DNA from: Helicoverpa zea
Taxonomy: Eukaryota; Arthropoda; Insecta; Lepidoptera; Noctuidae
Direction of reading: 5' to 3'
DNA: 64,000 nt
NCBI RefSeq assembly: GCF_022581195.2
Contig: NC_061479.1
Coordinates: 5,580,001-5,644,000 of the forward strand
The translations under genes were made by a program, and so were the position numbers. This document shows positions 22,370 through 34,707 of the stretch, piece by piece; the first letter of the stretch is position 1, and every line of letters starts with the position of its first letter. Under the pieces are notes generated by a model. That model saw only the letters and a list, made by a program, of their open reading frames with translations. It was not told the DNA's origin and did not search any database.

Positions 22370-25300
22370 CTGAAATAAATATCAGAAATATTAATGACAA
22401 AGCTTTATTATTTTTAAATGACTACAGATATATATGGACAAAGGATATTTAAATGGCAACACATATCGGCCCGTGCATCGCAGAGCACGTTGCAGTCGGT
22501 CGTGCTTGTATCTCTCTCCGCTGGTGTCGGATTGTCGTCGCGCTATGAGAGTGAAGGAGTAGTGAGTGCACCTGTGTCCAAGCTAATGTGCCTGCACTAT
22601 AATATGTCCTGCGCAGCTGACTCATTTCCTTTCATGAGAACAGTCGCCGTAGCCGATAATAGGCTAGGAGGACATCAGATGGCAACAATTCTAATTTATT
22701 GTATCTTGTAGGGCCAAAGCTTTTTCCCACTAACACCCACAGACAGATCAAGCCGTCATTAAACCATCTCCAAGCCCTGGCGTTATTCCACGCGCTCAGA
22801 GAGCGTCAGCAAACACCAGATTGGCCCAGCAGGGCCAAAGCCAGTCGAGGCTGCGGGATTGTTCGAAAGAGGTACCGCGGCCCTGGTACATAAAGGGCTC
22901 CAGAAGGCATGGTGGGTGCCCCAATTATCTCGCCCCAAACATCAAAATTCGTTCTGCCATTTTACCATAGTAATTAATAAAAAAACAAAAAATAAATAAT
23001 ATTTTAAAAACCCTTCTTCTGTCGCAATCGGGTAATAACTAATGCTAATATTTACCTGACAGCCGTAGGAACTACATTCAACACATCGATCCAAGCGCCC
23101 TCTTTAATTATATCCAGAACTGCATCCGCCGGCTTCCATATTGACATCATGCCTGAAAAATATAATTTATACTGACGCTAGAACACCAAGATACTATAAT
23201 CTGCTTTTTTTTAATAGATTTTCAGATTCTATTTAATAGATTTTGAGTGGGCACTGCAGGCACGCCCACAATTATTTACCTGTGACGACTATCATTTTAT
23301 TTCCTGCCATTATGTCCTTTACCTATGTATTACCCTCATAAACACCATTCTGCACCACCCCTATGTACCTCCTTACATTCACCCCCTATGTAGTCCATTA
23401 TTTATTTACTTACAAACTTTCCCTATATGTATGCTCTCTTATATACTCTTCCTATATGTGCGTACTCTCTTATATACTACTCTTTCTTATGGATTTTCAC
23501 TATGTTCTACCCCAAGTACCTGATTTTAATGAATATCATATTGCAATATTTTATCTCGGTACGGAAAGTAGATCCCTCGGAACGCGGGTGAAAACCATGG
23601 GAATCAGCCAGTCTACACAAGATGAAAAAGAAGAAAGATCTGTATTTTTTGTGAGTGCAAAATTAATAAAATACCTTTAACAACCTCCACCCCACTTTTC
23701 TCCCTCACTCCCGCCACTCTAATCTTGAGCAGCGTAACAACATTCCTACTCCCCCCAACTCCCGTCTTCTCTATCCTATCTCTTATCTTCTGCTGTATGT
23801 TCTGTAAGAGATCCTCTCGCTTCTTGCTGTTGTGGGCTTCTAAGAGACGGGATTGACTTGCTGTTAAACCGGCCTAGAGAAAATATGTCTGTTTATTTTA
23901 TTTTACAAGCAGAATAATGTATAATTTTAACTTTATTTGAATACTTAGACGTAATACCATGATTTTAAATGATGTCGTTTTTGAATAGTGTTTGGTTCTT
24001 AGCAGTCGTATTAGGATATTCTTATAAAGATAGTTTAAGGTGTTTTTAAATAATGAAAACAGGAGTTTTTAATTAACTTCTTATATCCAGGAATTTTCAG
24101 GATCCCCTACCCAAAGAAGGGTAAAATGGGATCCTATTAGTAAGACTTTGCTGTCAGTCAACGGGCTGTGACTCATCTTTTTATCGAGTGAGCTGCAATT
24201 TTAATCACCTAACAAGCCTTAGTGTCAGAGTTTTCTCAACTCCACTTGACTTCTGACGTGGCATTGTAACAACGACTGCTACTGAGTAGCATTTAAAGAA
24301 GTTTTACACAGCTTCTCAGACACGGGTGTGAAATGTCGACATTTACAGACTCCGGGCTACTTTGTAAAAGATTTTAAAACCCACAAAGTTATTTAAGACT
24401 CGAACTAGAAATCGAAACGAAGATCCCGTGCTCAACAGTCACTCTTTAGGCCTTTATATCACCTTGTTCGGATCCAATAGATGAGCGTTTGTCATAAATA
24501 GCCCAATTTGAATAAATGTAAAAATAAATAAATAAATCTTGAGAATACGAATTATTATAGTAAAGTTTGCACTCACTCTAAATTCGGAAGGATCCTTGCT
24601 AGTCTTCATTAATTTAGCTATTTGCGAGCCGCTATCCAAGCACGGCCTCTTGCTACTCAACTCTGAAAATCCTTCTGAATCTTGAGAGTCCTGAAATGTA
24701 AGGAAAAATCCTATTTTAATATACACTAGCCGTTTCTCGCGGTTTCACACGCGTCTTGTGGAAACTAGTACCCGTATTTGGACAAAATATAGCCTATTTT
24801 ACCCGGGGTTAGTGTACATTACCAACAGTAAAAGAATTTTTCCAATCGGTCAAGCAGTTTTGGAGCGATTATACCTAGAATTTTTCAAACAATTTTTTTT
24901 TTTTTTTGACAAACTCTCTCATTATTTTTATCTTACCTCATCAGCAAATTCTTTCTCCACTTCTTCGTAAATCTTCTCCATAGCAGCTTGTCTTTCAGCC
25001 TCACTTTTCATCTGGTGAAGATGTTCCAATCTTTCAGATCTTGTCACTGAAAAAACACAACAACGAGGTAAGCTACAGACGAAACGGTCAACAAATGGAA
25101 ATTGTCTTCTTCTTCCCAGCAATGGCATAGGTATGTATAGGAAGAAGTGAATGGTGAGCGTTTAGGGGTCTGTCATTGTATATTTTTTGACGTTCGATCG
25201 AATCCTTAAAAGGCAGATTAGGCCGTAGTGAAGAAGTGAAGATATGACGTCATAATTGAGCGTCTCAAGCCATTTATCGTTTCTGAGTGAAAGAAGTAGT

Positions 25301-28300
25301 GCTGCCTTAATGATTAAAGCACCAGCCTCTTAAGTGTGCGGGAACGATCCTAGGTCAGGAAAGTAGCAATATAATCTTTATGTACTTTCAAAGTATATCT
25401 TGGACACCAATGACTGAATGACAAAGTAAATAATTCTCTATATCAAAAGAGGCCATAAGAAAAAGCTGATGATGATGAAAACTTACCCGTACTCCCATCT
25501 TCAAACTTCTCAACATACAAACCAGGATATACTCTAGTAACAAAAACTCTCAGTCTTGCAACTTTCCCGCCATCTACCCTGACAGATGACAGCTGCGACA
25601 ACATGGCGCCGTTGCCATGGTAACCGAGACGCGCGTCCCAGTGAGCGCGGCGGGTGGAGTTGCCGAATATTTTTAAACGGACTGCTGAAGTATCCTGTAA
25701 GAAGATTAGAAAAGTAATTAAAGAAAAACACTATTGAGTACCTCCTCTATTTTTTTAGGATTTAACTCTAATATCTAAAGCCATCTATCTGCCTAGCCTT
25801 TCCCAACTATGTTACTGTGTTGGGGTCGACTTCCAGTCTACCCGGAGGCAGCTGAGTACCAGTGTGCCACATGGAGCAAATGCCTATCTGAACACCTCAA
25901 CTTTTTTTTCGGAAGGCACGATAAACTGATGGGTCTTGGCTATCATTTGAACATCTTTGGCAGTCGTTACGGGTACTCAGAAGATCTGACAAACAGTCAT
26001 ATCAATGTGGTTGAAGAGATCAGATAGGCAGTTGCTTCACCTAAAACACTGGTACTCAGCTTCATCCGGTTAGACTGGAAGACGACCCGAACATATTTAG
26101 AAAAAGGCTGATGAAGGCAGATGATGAGGTGCAAGTCTTAAATAAACCAGTTCAAAAATGTCATATACTTACTTCCCAAGGAGAAATCCCCGGCTCACAA
26201 TTCACCAACTCCGCGCCATTGGTGACAAGTTTGGTACCAACTACTATTTTACCTTGGCACACAAGTTGGGCCAACATTTTGTCTATAGTCGTCATGATAC
26301 AGTACCAGCCATCTGACAGTAGGAGATCTAGGTTGTCTGTGGTCGGACTGAAAAAAAAAGAAAAATATTATAACCTTTTTGTTTGGTGCAGTCGGATAAA
26401 AGACAGATACTTTCTAAAGTAATAGTATTGTTATGAATATATAAAAAAAAAAGAATGTAATAGTTATACTTCGGCCGTTCAGAGAATGCGTTCCTGACAC
26501 CTATCAGTTAGTCACGACTATATAGTGATGGGCACAACATAACACTGAGTTCGTTACCGTTCCTTCAAAATGAACCGCCGCATTATTTTAAGATTATTTT
26601 CGTTTTAAATTGGCGGAATCATTTGTTTTATATTTTAGTTATTTAAGTGGAAACCAAAAAAAGGTAATATTCATATAATAAAATTGTTTTATTTATTCTT
26701 TGTTACAAGTACATTGAATTGAATGTGCGAACAGAATATTAATCAGACTCCGATTTGCTTGAGGAGGTGGTGTCTTCATCATCATCTTCGCCTACATGTA
26801 TAATTATATTATTATCAATAACAGAATCAATCCTGATATCTCGGTCTAACAAAAGCCGGGTAATCAAATAAAAACAGATCGAAAACACTTGAAAAACGTG
26901 GTCTATGCGCACGAAACGACAACGGACGACTGTTTTAGCGTCACAAAATGGCGGCCCATAACGCCATTTGGGGTTACCATTTTTAATCTAAGTATAAAAA
27001 TGCGGTTTGGTCATAGTTTTATTTTTATATTTCATAAACGTTATAATTAAGTCTTATAGTCCATTATTTTCCAATTCTTAAAAAGAAAATCAAAACGTAT
27101 TATTTTATATTATAACTGTATAAGAACAGATTACGATACTTGCCTGTTATTTTTAGCACAGCACTACAAAATATAAACCGCTGACATAACCTTGTAATAG
27201 CGCAGTATAGATTTAGAAAAATATTGTTTACCAAGTTATTTGACACTCAGTTTGGCACAAAATTATAACATTCATTGATTATTGATATAATAATGTTGTT
27301 TTAATGCTCCTCAATTGTTAAAACGGTAAACAACCAGCAAAAATATTTTTATCGTAACTGCAACGCCATTGCAAAGTTACGTCGTCAGTTCAATCGCGAC
27401 GTGTCAGGAACGCATTCTCTGAATGGCCGAACTATAATAATAACAGTTTTTTTTATATCGCGCTTTCACGCCGAAATTACTGAACCGGTTAAGATGAAAT
27501 TTGGTAGGCATATAGTCTAGAGTCTGAGAAGGGACGTAGGCTACTTTTAATCTGGGTGCTGGAAATAGTTTACTCAAGACTCAGAAAACTATCATATTGC
27601 TATAAGTATACACAGGTTTTAAGGGACAGAGATTCATAAGAGTTTGGATTTGAACTCAGTTATATGCAACATTTAATCTGTTAAAGCGATAATTTTAAAA
27701 TACATACCTGGCAACACTGACGCCATTTTCAAAAATCCCAGCAACAAACAACACCAAAGTTTTAGATGGAACATCATCTTTTTCAAAAATCTTTCTCAAA
27801 GCTGACCTCTGTGCATTATATAGTTCTTTATCATATCTATACTTTAGTTGGTCTATAACATTTCTTGCATTACAAACATTGGACATTTTAAACTTAAATT
27901 CATAAGAAATTAACTTCCATAAAATAAGTTTTAAATGATTATCTAACCATCCTTTTGGTATTAATTTATCATTGACCGCATTTTGGAATAATTCTTTTAG
28001 TTTTTCTATAGTCATAACTTCGTTAGAAATATCATTTCGATTTTTATCGAATTTAAATTCGAGTAGATTTTCGAATGTGAATTTTAGTAAGTAAGGATCA
28101 ATTTTGTCTTCATTTTGATTTGAAAGTTTAGCTAAATCTTTCAATTTTAAAGTCTTATGTTTCTTATAATCTTTTGTGAATATAATTTTATTTACATCTT
28201 TAGTTTCCGATGGTATTTTTATAATCTCCGGTTCTTTAATTTTCTGTGAATACGGTATTTCAAATTTTTTCCTCCTTTTCGCTCTTGGACAAGACAGTAT

Positions 28301-31300
28301 TGGACTGCCAGATCTTTTGGATTTCACTTCGTTTTCAAAAAAATCTTCTGTATGTAGACTTTCGTCAAAGTTGTTCAATACTTGTGTGTTAATTATATCT
28401 GATATATTTACTTCATTTTTCAGGCTATCTTTAACATCATCTATATCAGAGAATAATCTTTTAGTTCTAGCTAAAGCTTCATCAGAAACTTTGATATCAC
28501 GATTGGTAGCAGTTTTGAAACCAAATTTTATATTGTTTGTATTACTTTCTTTATTTATAAGGTCATTATTATCAAAATCTTCGAACAGTTTTCTAGATTC
28601 AACCAAAGCCTCTGCAGATATACAAACTTTTTTATCACTGGCAGTTTGGAAGCCTTTGAAATTGTTTTTTGTTTTTTTATTGCCTTCCAAAGAGGTTGTA
28701 GGTTTAATCAAATCTTTTAAAGATTCAACTTTTTTATTATTTGTCGTTGGAAATCCGTGGAAAGGAGGTTCAATGTCATCATCAGTGTTTAGATTTTCAA
28801 AAAGTTTTCTGCTTTTAGCTAATGCTTCTTTAGATACTTTTACAGCTTTCTTATTGGCTGTTTGAAATCCTTTAAATATTGGACTTGATTTTGTATTCGT
28901 GTCTATATTATCTTCATGTTTGTTAGTTTTTTCTTTATTAGCATCAAAAGTTTCTTTGTTTGAGTCAATAATAGTGTTGTTTTCTTTGCTGTCAAATTCT
29001 TCAGAAGTATTAATGTCTTGAAAGATCTTTCTACTTTTAATCAAAGCTTCAGCTGATATTTTGACTTGTTTGTTACTAGCTGTTTGAAATCCTTGAAATG
29101 TAGGTATATTATGTTCAGGAATATTGAACTTTGTATTGTCATCACCTTTATCTTGATTAAATTTTATATTATCATCATCTATTACAATGTCTGGGTAATC
29201 TGTTTTCGCCTTCTTTGAGTTTTGAATTTCAACTGAACCTAAATCTTTGAAAATATTCTTTGTTTTAAGTAAAGCTGTTTCAGAAATGTTGATAACTTTA
29301 TTGTTTGCAGTTTTAAAACCTACAAAACCTTTGCTAGTTATCGAAGGAGTATCTTCCGGTTCCGGATATACACTTTTACCTTCATTTATAATTTCTCTGC
29401 CTGTGTCTTTAGAAAATCCAAAATCATTAGCGTCAATATCTTTGAAAATATTTTTAGTTTTCTCTAATGCTTGTTTAGATATTTTAATATTTCTATTATT
29501 AGCCGTTTTGAAACCTACGAATCCTAATTTACTTGTAGAAGGCTCATTTAACTCAATATTTACATCTTCTTTGTCTGTAAATTCATTTTTCGTGTGTCCT
29601 TCAGGAATATTAACATCTACTGCATCAATATCCTGGAATATATTTCTAGTCTTAGCCAAAGATTCTTCTGAAATTGCTACCTTTTTATTGCTTGCTGTCA
29701 TAAAGCCTTTGATACCTGCTATACTTGTACTAGGTTTATTAAAATCTTCATCTTCTATTGTTTTCAGTTTTTCATTTACTATATTATCATTTTCTATAGG
29801 TTTAATTATACTTGAAAGTTTATCTAGTTTTTCGGGAAATTTAACTGTGTCTATATCATTAAATATATTTTTAGTTTTAGCTAAAGCTTCTTTAGATATT
29901 GATATTTTTCTATTATTTGCTGTTTTAAAGCCAACAAAAGATTCTGTGCTTGTTGAAGGCTTATTAAAATCTGTGTTTTCATCTATATTTCTTCTGTCAT
30001 TTTCAATGGTTCGTTCAGAAATATTGTTCTTTACCTTGGAAGGGAATTTAAAGTCATCAGAATCTATGTCTTGAAATATATTCCTTGTTTTAGCTAGATC
30101 AGAGTTAGATATTTTAATTGCCTTATTATTTGCAGTTTTAAAACCTCCAAAATTAAGTCCATTTGCAGGTGTTTTATCTTCTTTATCAGCTTCATATATA
30201 TTTCCATCTTTATTTTTACCTTTATCGGGGAATTTAAAATCTTCAGAGTCGATATCTTTAAATATATTTTTAGTTTTGGATAACGCTGCTGCCGATATTT
30301 GGATGTTCTTATTATTTGCAGTTTTGAAGCCTACAAAACTACATTTACTGGTAGATGGCCCATTCAATTCAGAATCACATTCATTGTTATCAATTTTGTC
30401 TTTCTTAGGACTGTATGTGTCCATTTCCATAGGTACTTGAAACTCTTGTGAATGAATTCCTTCAAATATATTATCATTATCATCTATAACGTCTATAGGA
30501 TTATCATTATTTGTTCCTTTTATAACATCAACTCCAGTTTTATTGTTTGAATGTTCATTTATAGTATTATTTTCGCTTGTGTTGTCTTTTATGTCCTTTT
30601 TATTTTTCTGCGGAAGTTTAACAGCATCTAAATCTTTGAAAATATTCTTAGTTTTAGCCAAAGCCTGTTCTGAAATATTTATATTCTTGTTATTGGCAGT
30701 TTTAAAACCAACAAACACTGCTTTACTTGTAGAAGGTTGTTCATAATCTTTGGTATCCTGTTTTTCTTTTTCCAATTTTTGATTTGATTTATTTGGTAAC
30801 TGCACTGAATCAATATTGTCAAATATAGATTTAGTTTTAGTTAGTGCTTCTTCGGAAATATTTATTTTCTTGTTGCTAGCTGTTTTGAATCCTACTAAAT
30901 TAGTATTAGTTAGATCTTGTTCATCTTTCGTTTCAAAACTATTATTTTCTGCATTAACGACTATATTATCATGTTCATTCAAATCTTCTTCAAAATCAAT
31001 GTCTTTAAATATATCTTTAATCTTTGATAAGGCTGTGTCAGATATTTTTATATCTTTATTGCTTGCTGTTTTAAATCCACTATTAGCTTTATATTTGTCC
31101 GGTTCCTTATCCTCTTTTAAGGACATTTCTATATTTTCAAATTCTTGAATAATTACGTCATCAATGTTTTGTATATCTTCCTCAGGTATATTCTTACTTA
31201 TTTCCCTACTTGGAGAATTAGTGACTTCTTTTATTTTCTCACTTTCTCTTGCAATTTCTTCTTCTAAATATTCTTCATCAATTTTACTCTCAAAATCCTC

Positions 31301-33952
31301 ATTTAAGTCAATATCCTGAAAGACTTTCTTACACCTAGCCAGTGCTTTCTGAGATAATTTTATTTCCTTTTTACTAGCTGTTTTGAAACCTTCAAATTTC
31401 TTATTACTTGGCAGTTTGTCTTCAATACTTTTGATACTATTACTTGTTTTTAGTTCTGGTAATTCCGTCTGTCTAAAATTGAACTCTTTTTCTTCAGCAT
31501 CAAAGTCCATTTTGGCTTGACCATCTAAATCACCGAGTTCTTTATTTTTCTCTCTATCACAATTATTAACCATATCTGTGATCGTAATTTCACCACTCAA
31601 AATGCTTTTAGCATGACTAAAAGATTCAGTGAAAACCTGAATAGATTTATTACTAGCTGTCTGAAAACCTACATACATAGTTTTATCTAGAACATCAGAT
31701 TGATTATAGAAAGAAGTTTCTAAAGCACAAGTAAATGGAAGATCCTGGTAACTTTTGTGTACATAATTTTCTTCTTCATCACTGCTGAATAAAATTTCAT
31801 CTTTCAAAATTTCACTTTCTGCTTTAGTGCTTAATTTTTCAAAATCTTCATTCATTACCTTTTTTATAAGGTCATCTGATGTCGCTTTGTCTAGTTCTAT
31901 AAATTCTAAATAAGTGTCTGAATCTAGAGATTTAATAGGGTGAATTTTAAGTTCAACAGTTTTATCTTTCAGAATATTAATTTCTTTAAAATCTTTACTC
32001 TCTATGGCACTGAAATCACCTTCATTTATTTGTATATCTTCACCAATTGGTATATGAAGTTCTTTATTTAAAATTTGGGAATTGATCACACGTTTAACAG
32101 TAGTTAAGTCATTGTCACTTTCAAGTATTGGCACGGCTATCTTCTCAAACTGTTCAAATTTGTCTAAAGCAAAAACTAAAGGTGATGGTGTTTTAGACTT
32201 AATTTTTATATTTTTGTGGAAAATTATCGGACTTAAAGGTCTTTCTATAGACTTATCAATGTCAGTTTCTATTGCATCATCAAGTATTTGACTGAAATCT
32301 TCAACCTGTGTATATTCTATGTTACTGTCTTGTGTGTCTGTTTTTGAGACTGTGTCTAGAACATTATTACTGCACATTATTGGAGATATAACACCAAGTT
32401 CCATATCTATATCTTCATTATTTTCTCCATTAACAATTGTTCTATCTTCTGCTATATTATCATTTATCACATCTCTATTTTCTTCTATTGTTACCATCTT
32501 CTCCATTTCCTTACCTCTTTCCTTACTTCCTTTACCATCAACTTCTTCTGATTTATAATCAATAAAGTTCTCTTTCTCAGTATTATGACAGAAGGTAGTT
32601 TCAAACTCCTGTGTCATGCCTCTATGGGTGTCAACTATTTCTGCATCTTCAATAAGGTTTATTAGTTGAGTGTCTGACACACATTGGGTGTCAAATTTTG
32701 CTGATTTTGGTACCTGGAATTAATTATTTTATAGTTACTTTCTAAAGTATATCTTGGACAAGTAAAACTAATTAAAGGTGAAGGATAACATCTTGAGAAA
32801 ATCTGGACTGTAAAGTCTGAAATCACCAATCCGCATTAAGCAAGTCGACTGCAAGCAAGCAATACCTCCTATCTGACATTTTTGTTTCAAAAAACTTGTA
32901 TCTACCAAAAAGGTTTAAGGTAGCTTAAGATTCAAAATAAAAACAAAAAACTTTATTAATCAATACTATGCGTAAATAAAGAAAACTTGGATTTTCAGTA
33001 TCTCATTATACCTACCTCGGAATAAGGATTTTATTAAGTTTTATTGTTCCCCTTTAAAATCCACCCGGAGTCAGATAGGAGGTATTGCTTGCTTGCAGTC
33101 GAAGTGTGTTGATTAACACTCAATCTTTCTCTGTATGAGAGGAGGCCGCAGACCAGCAGTGGGACAGTAAAAGGCTGATGATGATTATGATGGTTTATAC
33201 TTTTAAGCTAACATAGTTTCTTGCCAGTTGTTTTGCATTGTAAGCAAACCACTAAGACAACCCACTGACCGTGCCATTGGCCAGTTAGACTCAACCTAAT
33301 TTATATTCCCAAAAATGATTTAATAATGATCTAATAGGAGATAGAAAAAGAAATCTAATAGGAAACTATTTGATAACCCTGTTTGCTGTTCAGCAAACAG
33401 ATATAAAGGCCCATTACGGTTGGAGTGTAGCAACGGGTGTGCAAGGTTTTTGGGACTTAGAAAATGCCTAGTTTTTCATTTCCATCGTATAGAATACCTA
33501 AAAGTAAGGCGAAAACCACCTGGGCACTTTTTGCCTAGGACCAACGGTTAACCAACAAAGCGAAATAAACATTACAAAAACTGGAACTCAAAATCATCTT
33601 TTGGTCTGGAAACCAACCTCAACTTTTTTGAAAAAACTTAGCAAGAATGATTATAATAGTTCCAAAAGAGTAATGAATATATACTAAAACTTACCTCTTC
33701 ATACACCGGCAAGTTATTTACACTCAAGAAATTAGATTTCTTGAACTTTAAGAAGTCTTTATTTACACTACTTTTGTTTGTCACAGAATCTGCACATTGA
33801 ATTGCTTTAAGCTGCTTAAAAACACTGGATATCACATCTTGGGGTTTTAAATTGTTTTGGTTTTGTTGTTTATTGTCACTGTAAAGACTTTTAGGCTTGT
33901 TTGCATCATGTTTCTTGAAAATAAACTCTAAGTTTTCGACAGGGTCACTCAT
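21214..33952 (-). CDS. BRCA2: BRCA2 homologue, complete gene, nine exons
   Basis: BRCA2 loads RAD51 on single-stranded DNA during homologous recombination in the nucleus (family knowledge). Exons on the minus strand are 33695-33952, 27708-32713, 26173-26347, 25487-25694, 24937-25046, 24577-24690, 23675-23873, 23056-23152 and 21214-22369. The sum is 7323 nt, 2440 residues, with every junction in phase and GT/AG ends. Order: acidic N-terminus; 16 BRC units; a basic RAKRRKKF stretch; helical domain (GWLDNHLKLILWKLISYEF, ARNVIDQLKYRYDKELYNAQ); OB1 (LLLSDGWYCIMTTID, then LKIFGNSTRRAHWDARLGY); tower helices (RSERLEHLHQMKSEAERQAA and SRLLEAHNSKKREDLL); OB2 end (MSIWKPADAVLDIIKEG); OB3 (IDTVGFIFLIDP). 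The C-terminal tail of about 200 residues is low complexity. Human BRCA2 is longer; insect forms vary widely. Introns hold SINE and DNA transposon insertions. Confidence 0.96.
22850..22920 (+). repeat. Retroposon fragment in BRCA2 intron 8
   Basis: gctgcgggattgttcgaaag through ggtacataaagggctcc, 5' part of the family at 14610-14760. 22700-22850 upstream is probably the same copy. Confidence 0.6.
24088..24200 (+). repeat. Dispersed repeat fragment in BRCA2 intron 6
   Basis: ggatcccctacccaaagaag and gggatcctattagtaagact are a diverged start of the family at 48961-49285. Confidence 0.55.
24724..24880. repeat. Dispersed repeat fragment in BRCA2 intron 5
   Basis: tttctcgcggtttcacacgc, aaaatatagcctattttacc and ttttggagcgattatacc, resembling 54600-54960. 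Confidence 0.5.
25798..26085. repeat. Two inverted SINE fragments in BRCA2 intron 3
   Basis: 25798-25905 is minus-orientation (tcccaactatgttactgtgt, ctgagtaccagtgtg). 25945-26085 is plus-orientation (catctttggcagtcgttacg, ggtactcagcttcatccgg). The same head-to-head pairing is seen at 520-892. Confidence 0.65.
26465..27436 (-). mobile_element. ~970 bp TIR transposon in BRCA2 intron 2, parent of the 227 bp MITEs
   Basis: Ends are inverted copies of ttcggcc[g/a]ttcagagaat for about 30 bp. The right 170 bp is the same sequence as the 227 bp MITEs at 44539 and 45767. Inside, the minus strand near 26745-26800 reads GEDDDEDTTSSSKSESD then a stop and an AATAAA, which looks like the acidic tail of a deleted transposase. 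The superfamily is not resolved. Frame analysis of a relative at 44539 implies a TA target duplication. Confidence 0.75.
27448..27600. repeat. Dispersed repeat fragment
   Basis: cgctttcacgccgaaattac and gggacgtaggctacttttaa match a family of short worn repeats also at 11873 and 20207. Confidence 0.45.
27708..32713 (-). CDS. BRCA2: BRCA2 exon 2: BRC array and start of helical domain
   Basis: 5006 nt. It starts after TTCCAG with VPKSAKFDTQ, in frame with exon 1. It carries the acidic N-terminal part, all BRC repeats, the basic stretch near 28265-28290 and most of the DSS1-binding helical domain. It ends GCCAG|GTATGT, splitting an Arg/Ser codon. No stop, frameshift or transposon interrupts it, and divergence between BRC units argues for an old, maintained array. 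Confidence 0.95.
28450..31685 (-). repeat. BRCA2: Array of 15 BRC repeats plus one degenerate unit
   Basis: Each unit fits [V/K]GF-x-TA-[S/N]-[N/K]-[K/R] followed by an [I/V]-x-[I/V]-S core, then x-[A/S]-L-x-[K/R]-[T/S]-[K/R]-x-[I/L]F-x-D-[I/L]-D. The first part is the FxxA pocket motif and the second corresponds to the LFDE motif that contacts RAD51. Cores in order are YVGFQTASN, FEGFKTASK, NSGFKTASN, LVGFKTASN, FVGFKTANN (twice), FGGFKTANN, FVGFKTANNR, IKGFMTASN, FVGFKTANNR, FVGFKTANN, FQGFQTASN, FKGFQTANK, FHGFPTTNN (degenerate, second half missing), FKGFQTASD and KFGFKTATN. The first is the most diverged of the intact ones. Confidence 0.93.
32775..33185 (+). repeat. LINE/SINE 3' fragment in BRCA2 intron 1, split by a MITE
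   Basis: 32775-32844 (gaaggataacatcttgaga through gcattaagcaag) continues at 33103-33185 (agtgtgttgattaacactca through aaaaggctgatgatg). The two parts are contiguous in other copies such as 15355-15500. Confidence 0.8.
32845..33102. mobile_element. 258 bp MITE nested in a retroposon fragment
   Basis: The left end tcgactgcaagcaagcaata is matched by the inverted right end tattgcttgcttgcagtcga, with pairing extending about 34 bp to ...tcctatctgac. AG flanks both sides. The interior is AT-rich and noncoding. Confidence 0.85.
33695..33952 (-). CDS. BRCA2: BRCA2 exon 1
   Basis: 86 complete codons beginning MSDPVENLEFIFKKHD and ending YEE before a GTAAGT donor. I see no clear PALB2-binding motif. 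The start is chosen as the only in-frame ATG that leads into the phase-0 junction with exon 2. Confidence 0.85.
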
Positions 33953-34707
33953 TATCTTTTCAGTACAAAGTTAAGTTTTAAATAAGTTTCCAATTATAAC
34001 ACAATGGTTCTAAGTAATGTAAGAGTTTTTTTAATCTGTGTAAACAAGAATTATATAATAAACACACTGTATTTTTAAACATAGTTTTAGCGCGAATTTA
34101 ACAAAAATCTTTGCTATTTACGTCCCAAATTTGACAGATAAAAGTTAGATCATGTTACGTTCCATTCCGGGTTAATTTTCTGCAGTTTTATGGATCTATT
34201 AAAAAAATATGTATTTTCAAATGAGTCAATTTTAAAGTGATATTAATCATATTAAGATATAAATATTCAGCTGCCAAAACCTGCTGGAAAACCAAAAACT
34301 TTCATACATATTAGAGCTCACAATGGGTCATTGAAGAAGGATGCGTAGATCTGATCGTAGACGATGAAATGTTCAGAAATCAATATTTTTCTGATGTTGA
34401 TCATCGAAATATTCCAAATATTAGGGTCCATTAATTAAATTTGATAACATATAATACGACAACTTTATTATTCAATCAACCTCGAGTCATCAAATCATCT
34501 AAATCAGCGAAATAAAATATAAAGGAAATGAATCCCACGCAACCTTCTCAATTTTTTATCTGTTCCACACGCAGTTTCAGAACGGATGGCAAGCTTCGGT
34601 ACGGCCGCTAGTAAATTTCTGGAAAAACAGCGATAAAAGCCTAAATAAAGTCAAATAGTTTATAAAGAACATCCAAACGTTCTACATTTATATCCTCTCC
34701 ATCGAAA
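33953..34707. promoter_or_regulatory. 755 bp divergent spacer between BRCA2 and ERH start codons
   Basis: BRCA2 is transcribed leftward and ERH rightward from this interval, so it must hold both promoters unless a distal exon exists. It is AT-rich at the BRCA2 side. No TATA box or initiator stands out clearly. No repeat was recognised inside it. Confidence 0.55.

Noticed and set aside
28176..30074. Long plus-strand frames opposite BRCA2 exon 2 (229 and 275 codons), hydrophobic and repetitive
   Set aside because: They are antisense shadows of the BRC repeats. Their periodicity follows the BRC units, and there is no start context, domain or splice support.
28450..31685. Regularly spaced repeats that might suggest a CRISPR or satellite array
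   Set aside because: The spacing and sequence are protein-level BRC repeats in an open exon of a eukaryotic gene.
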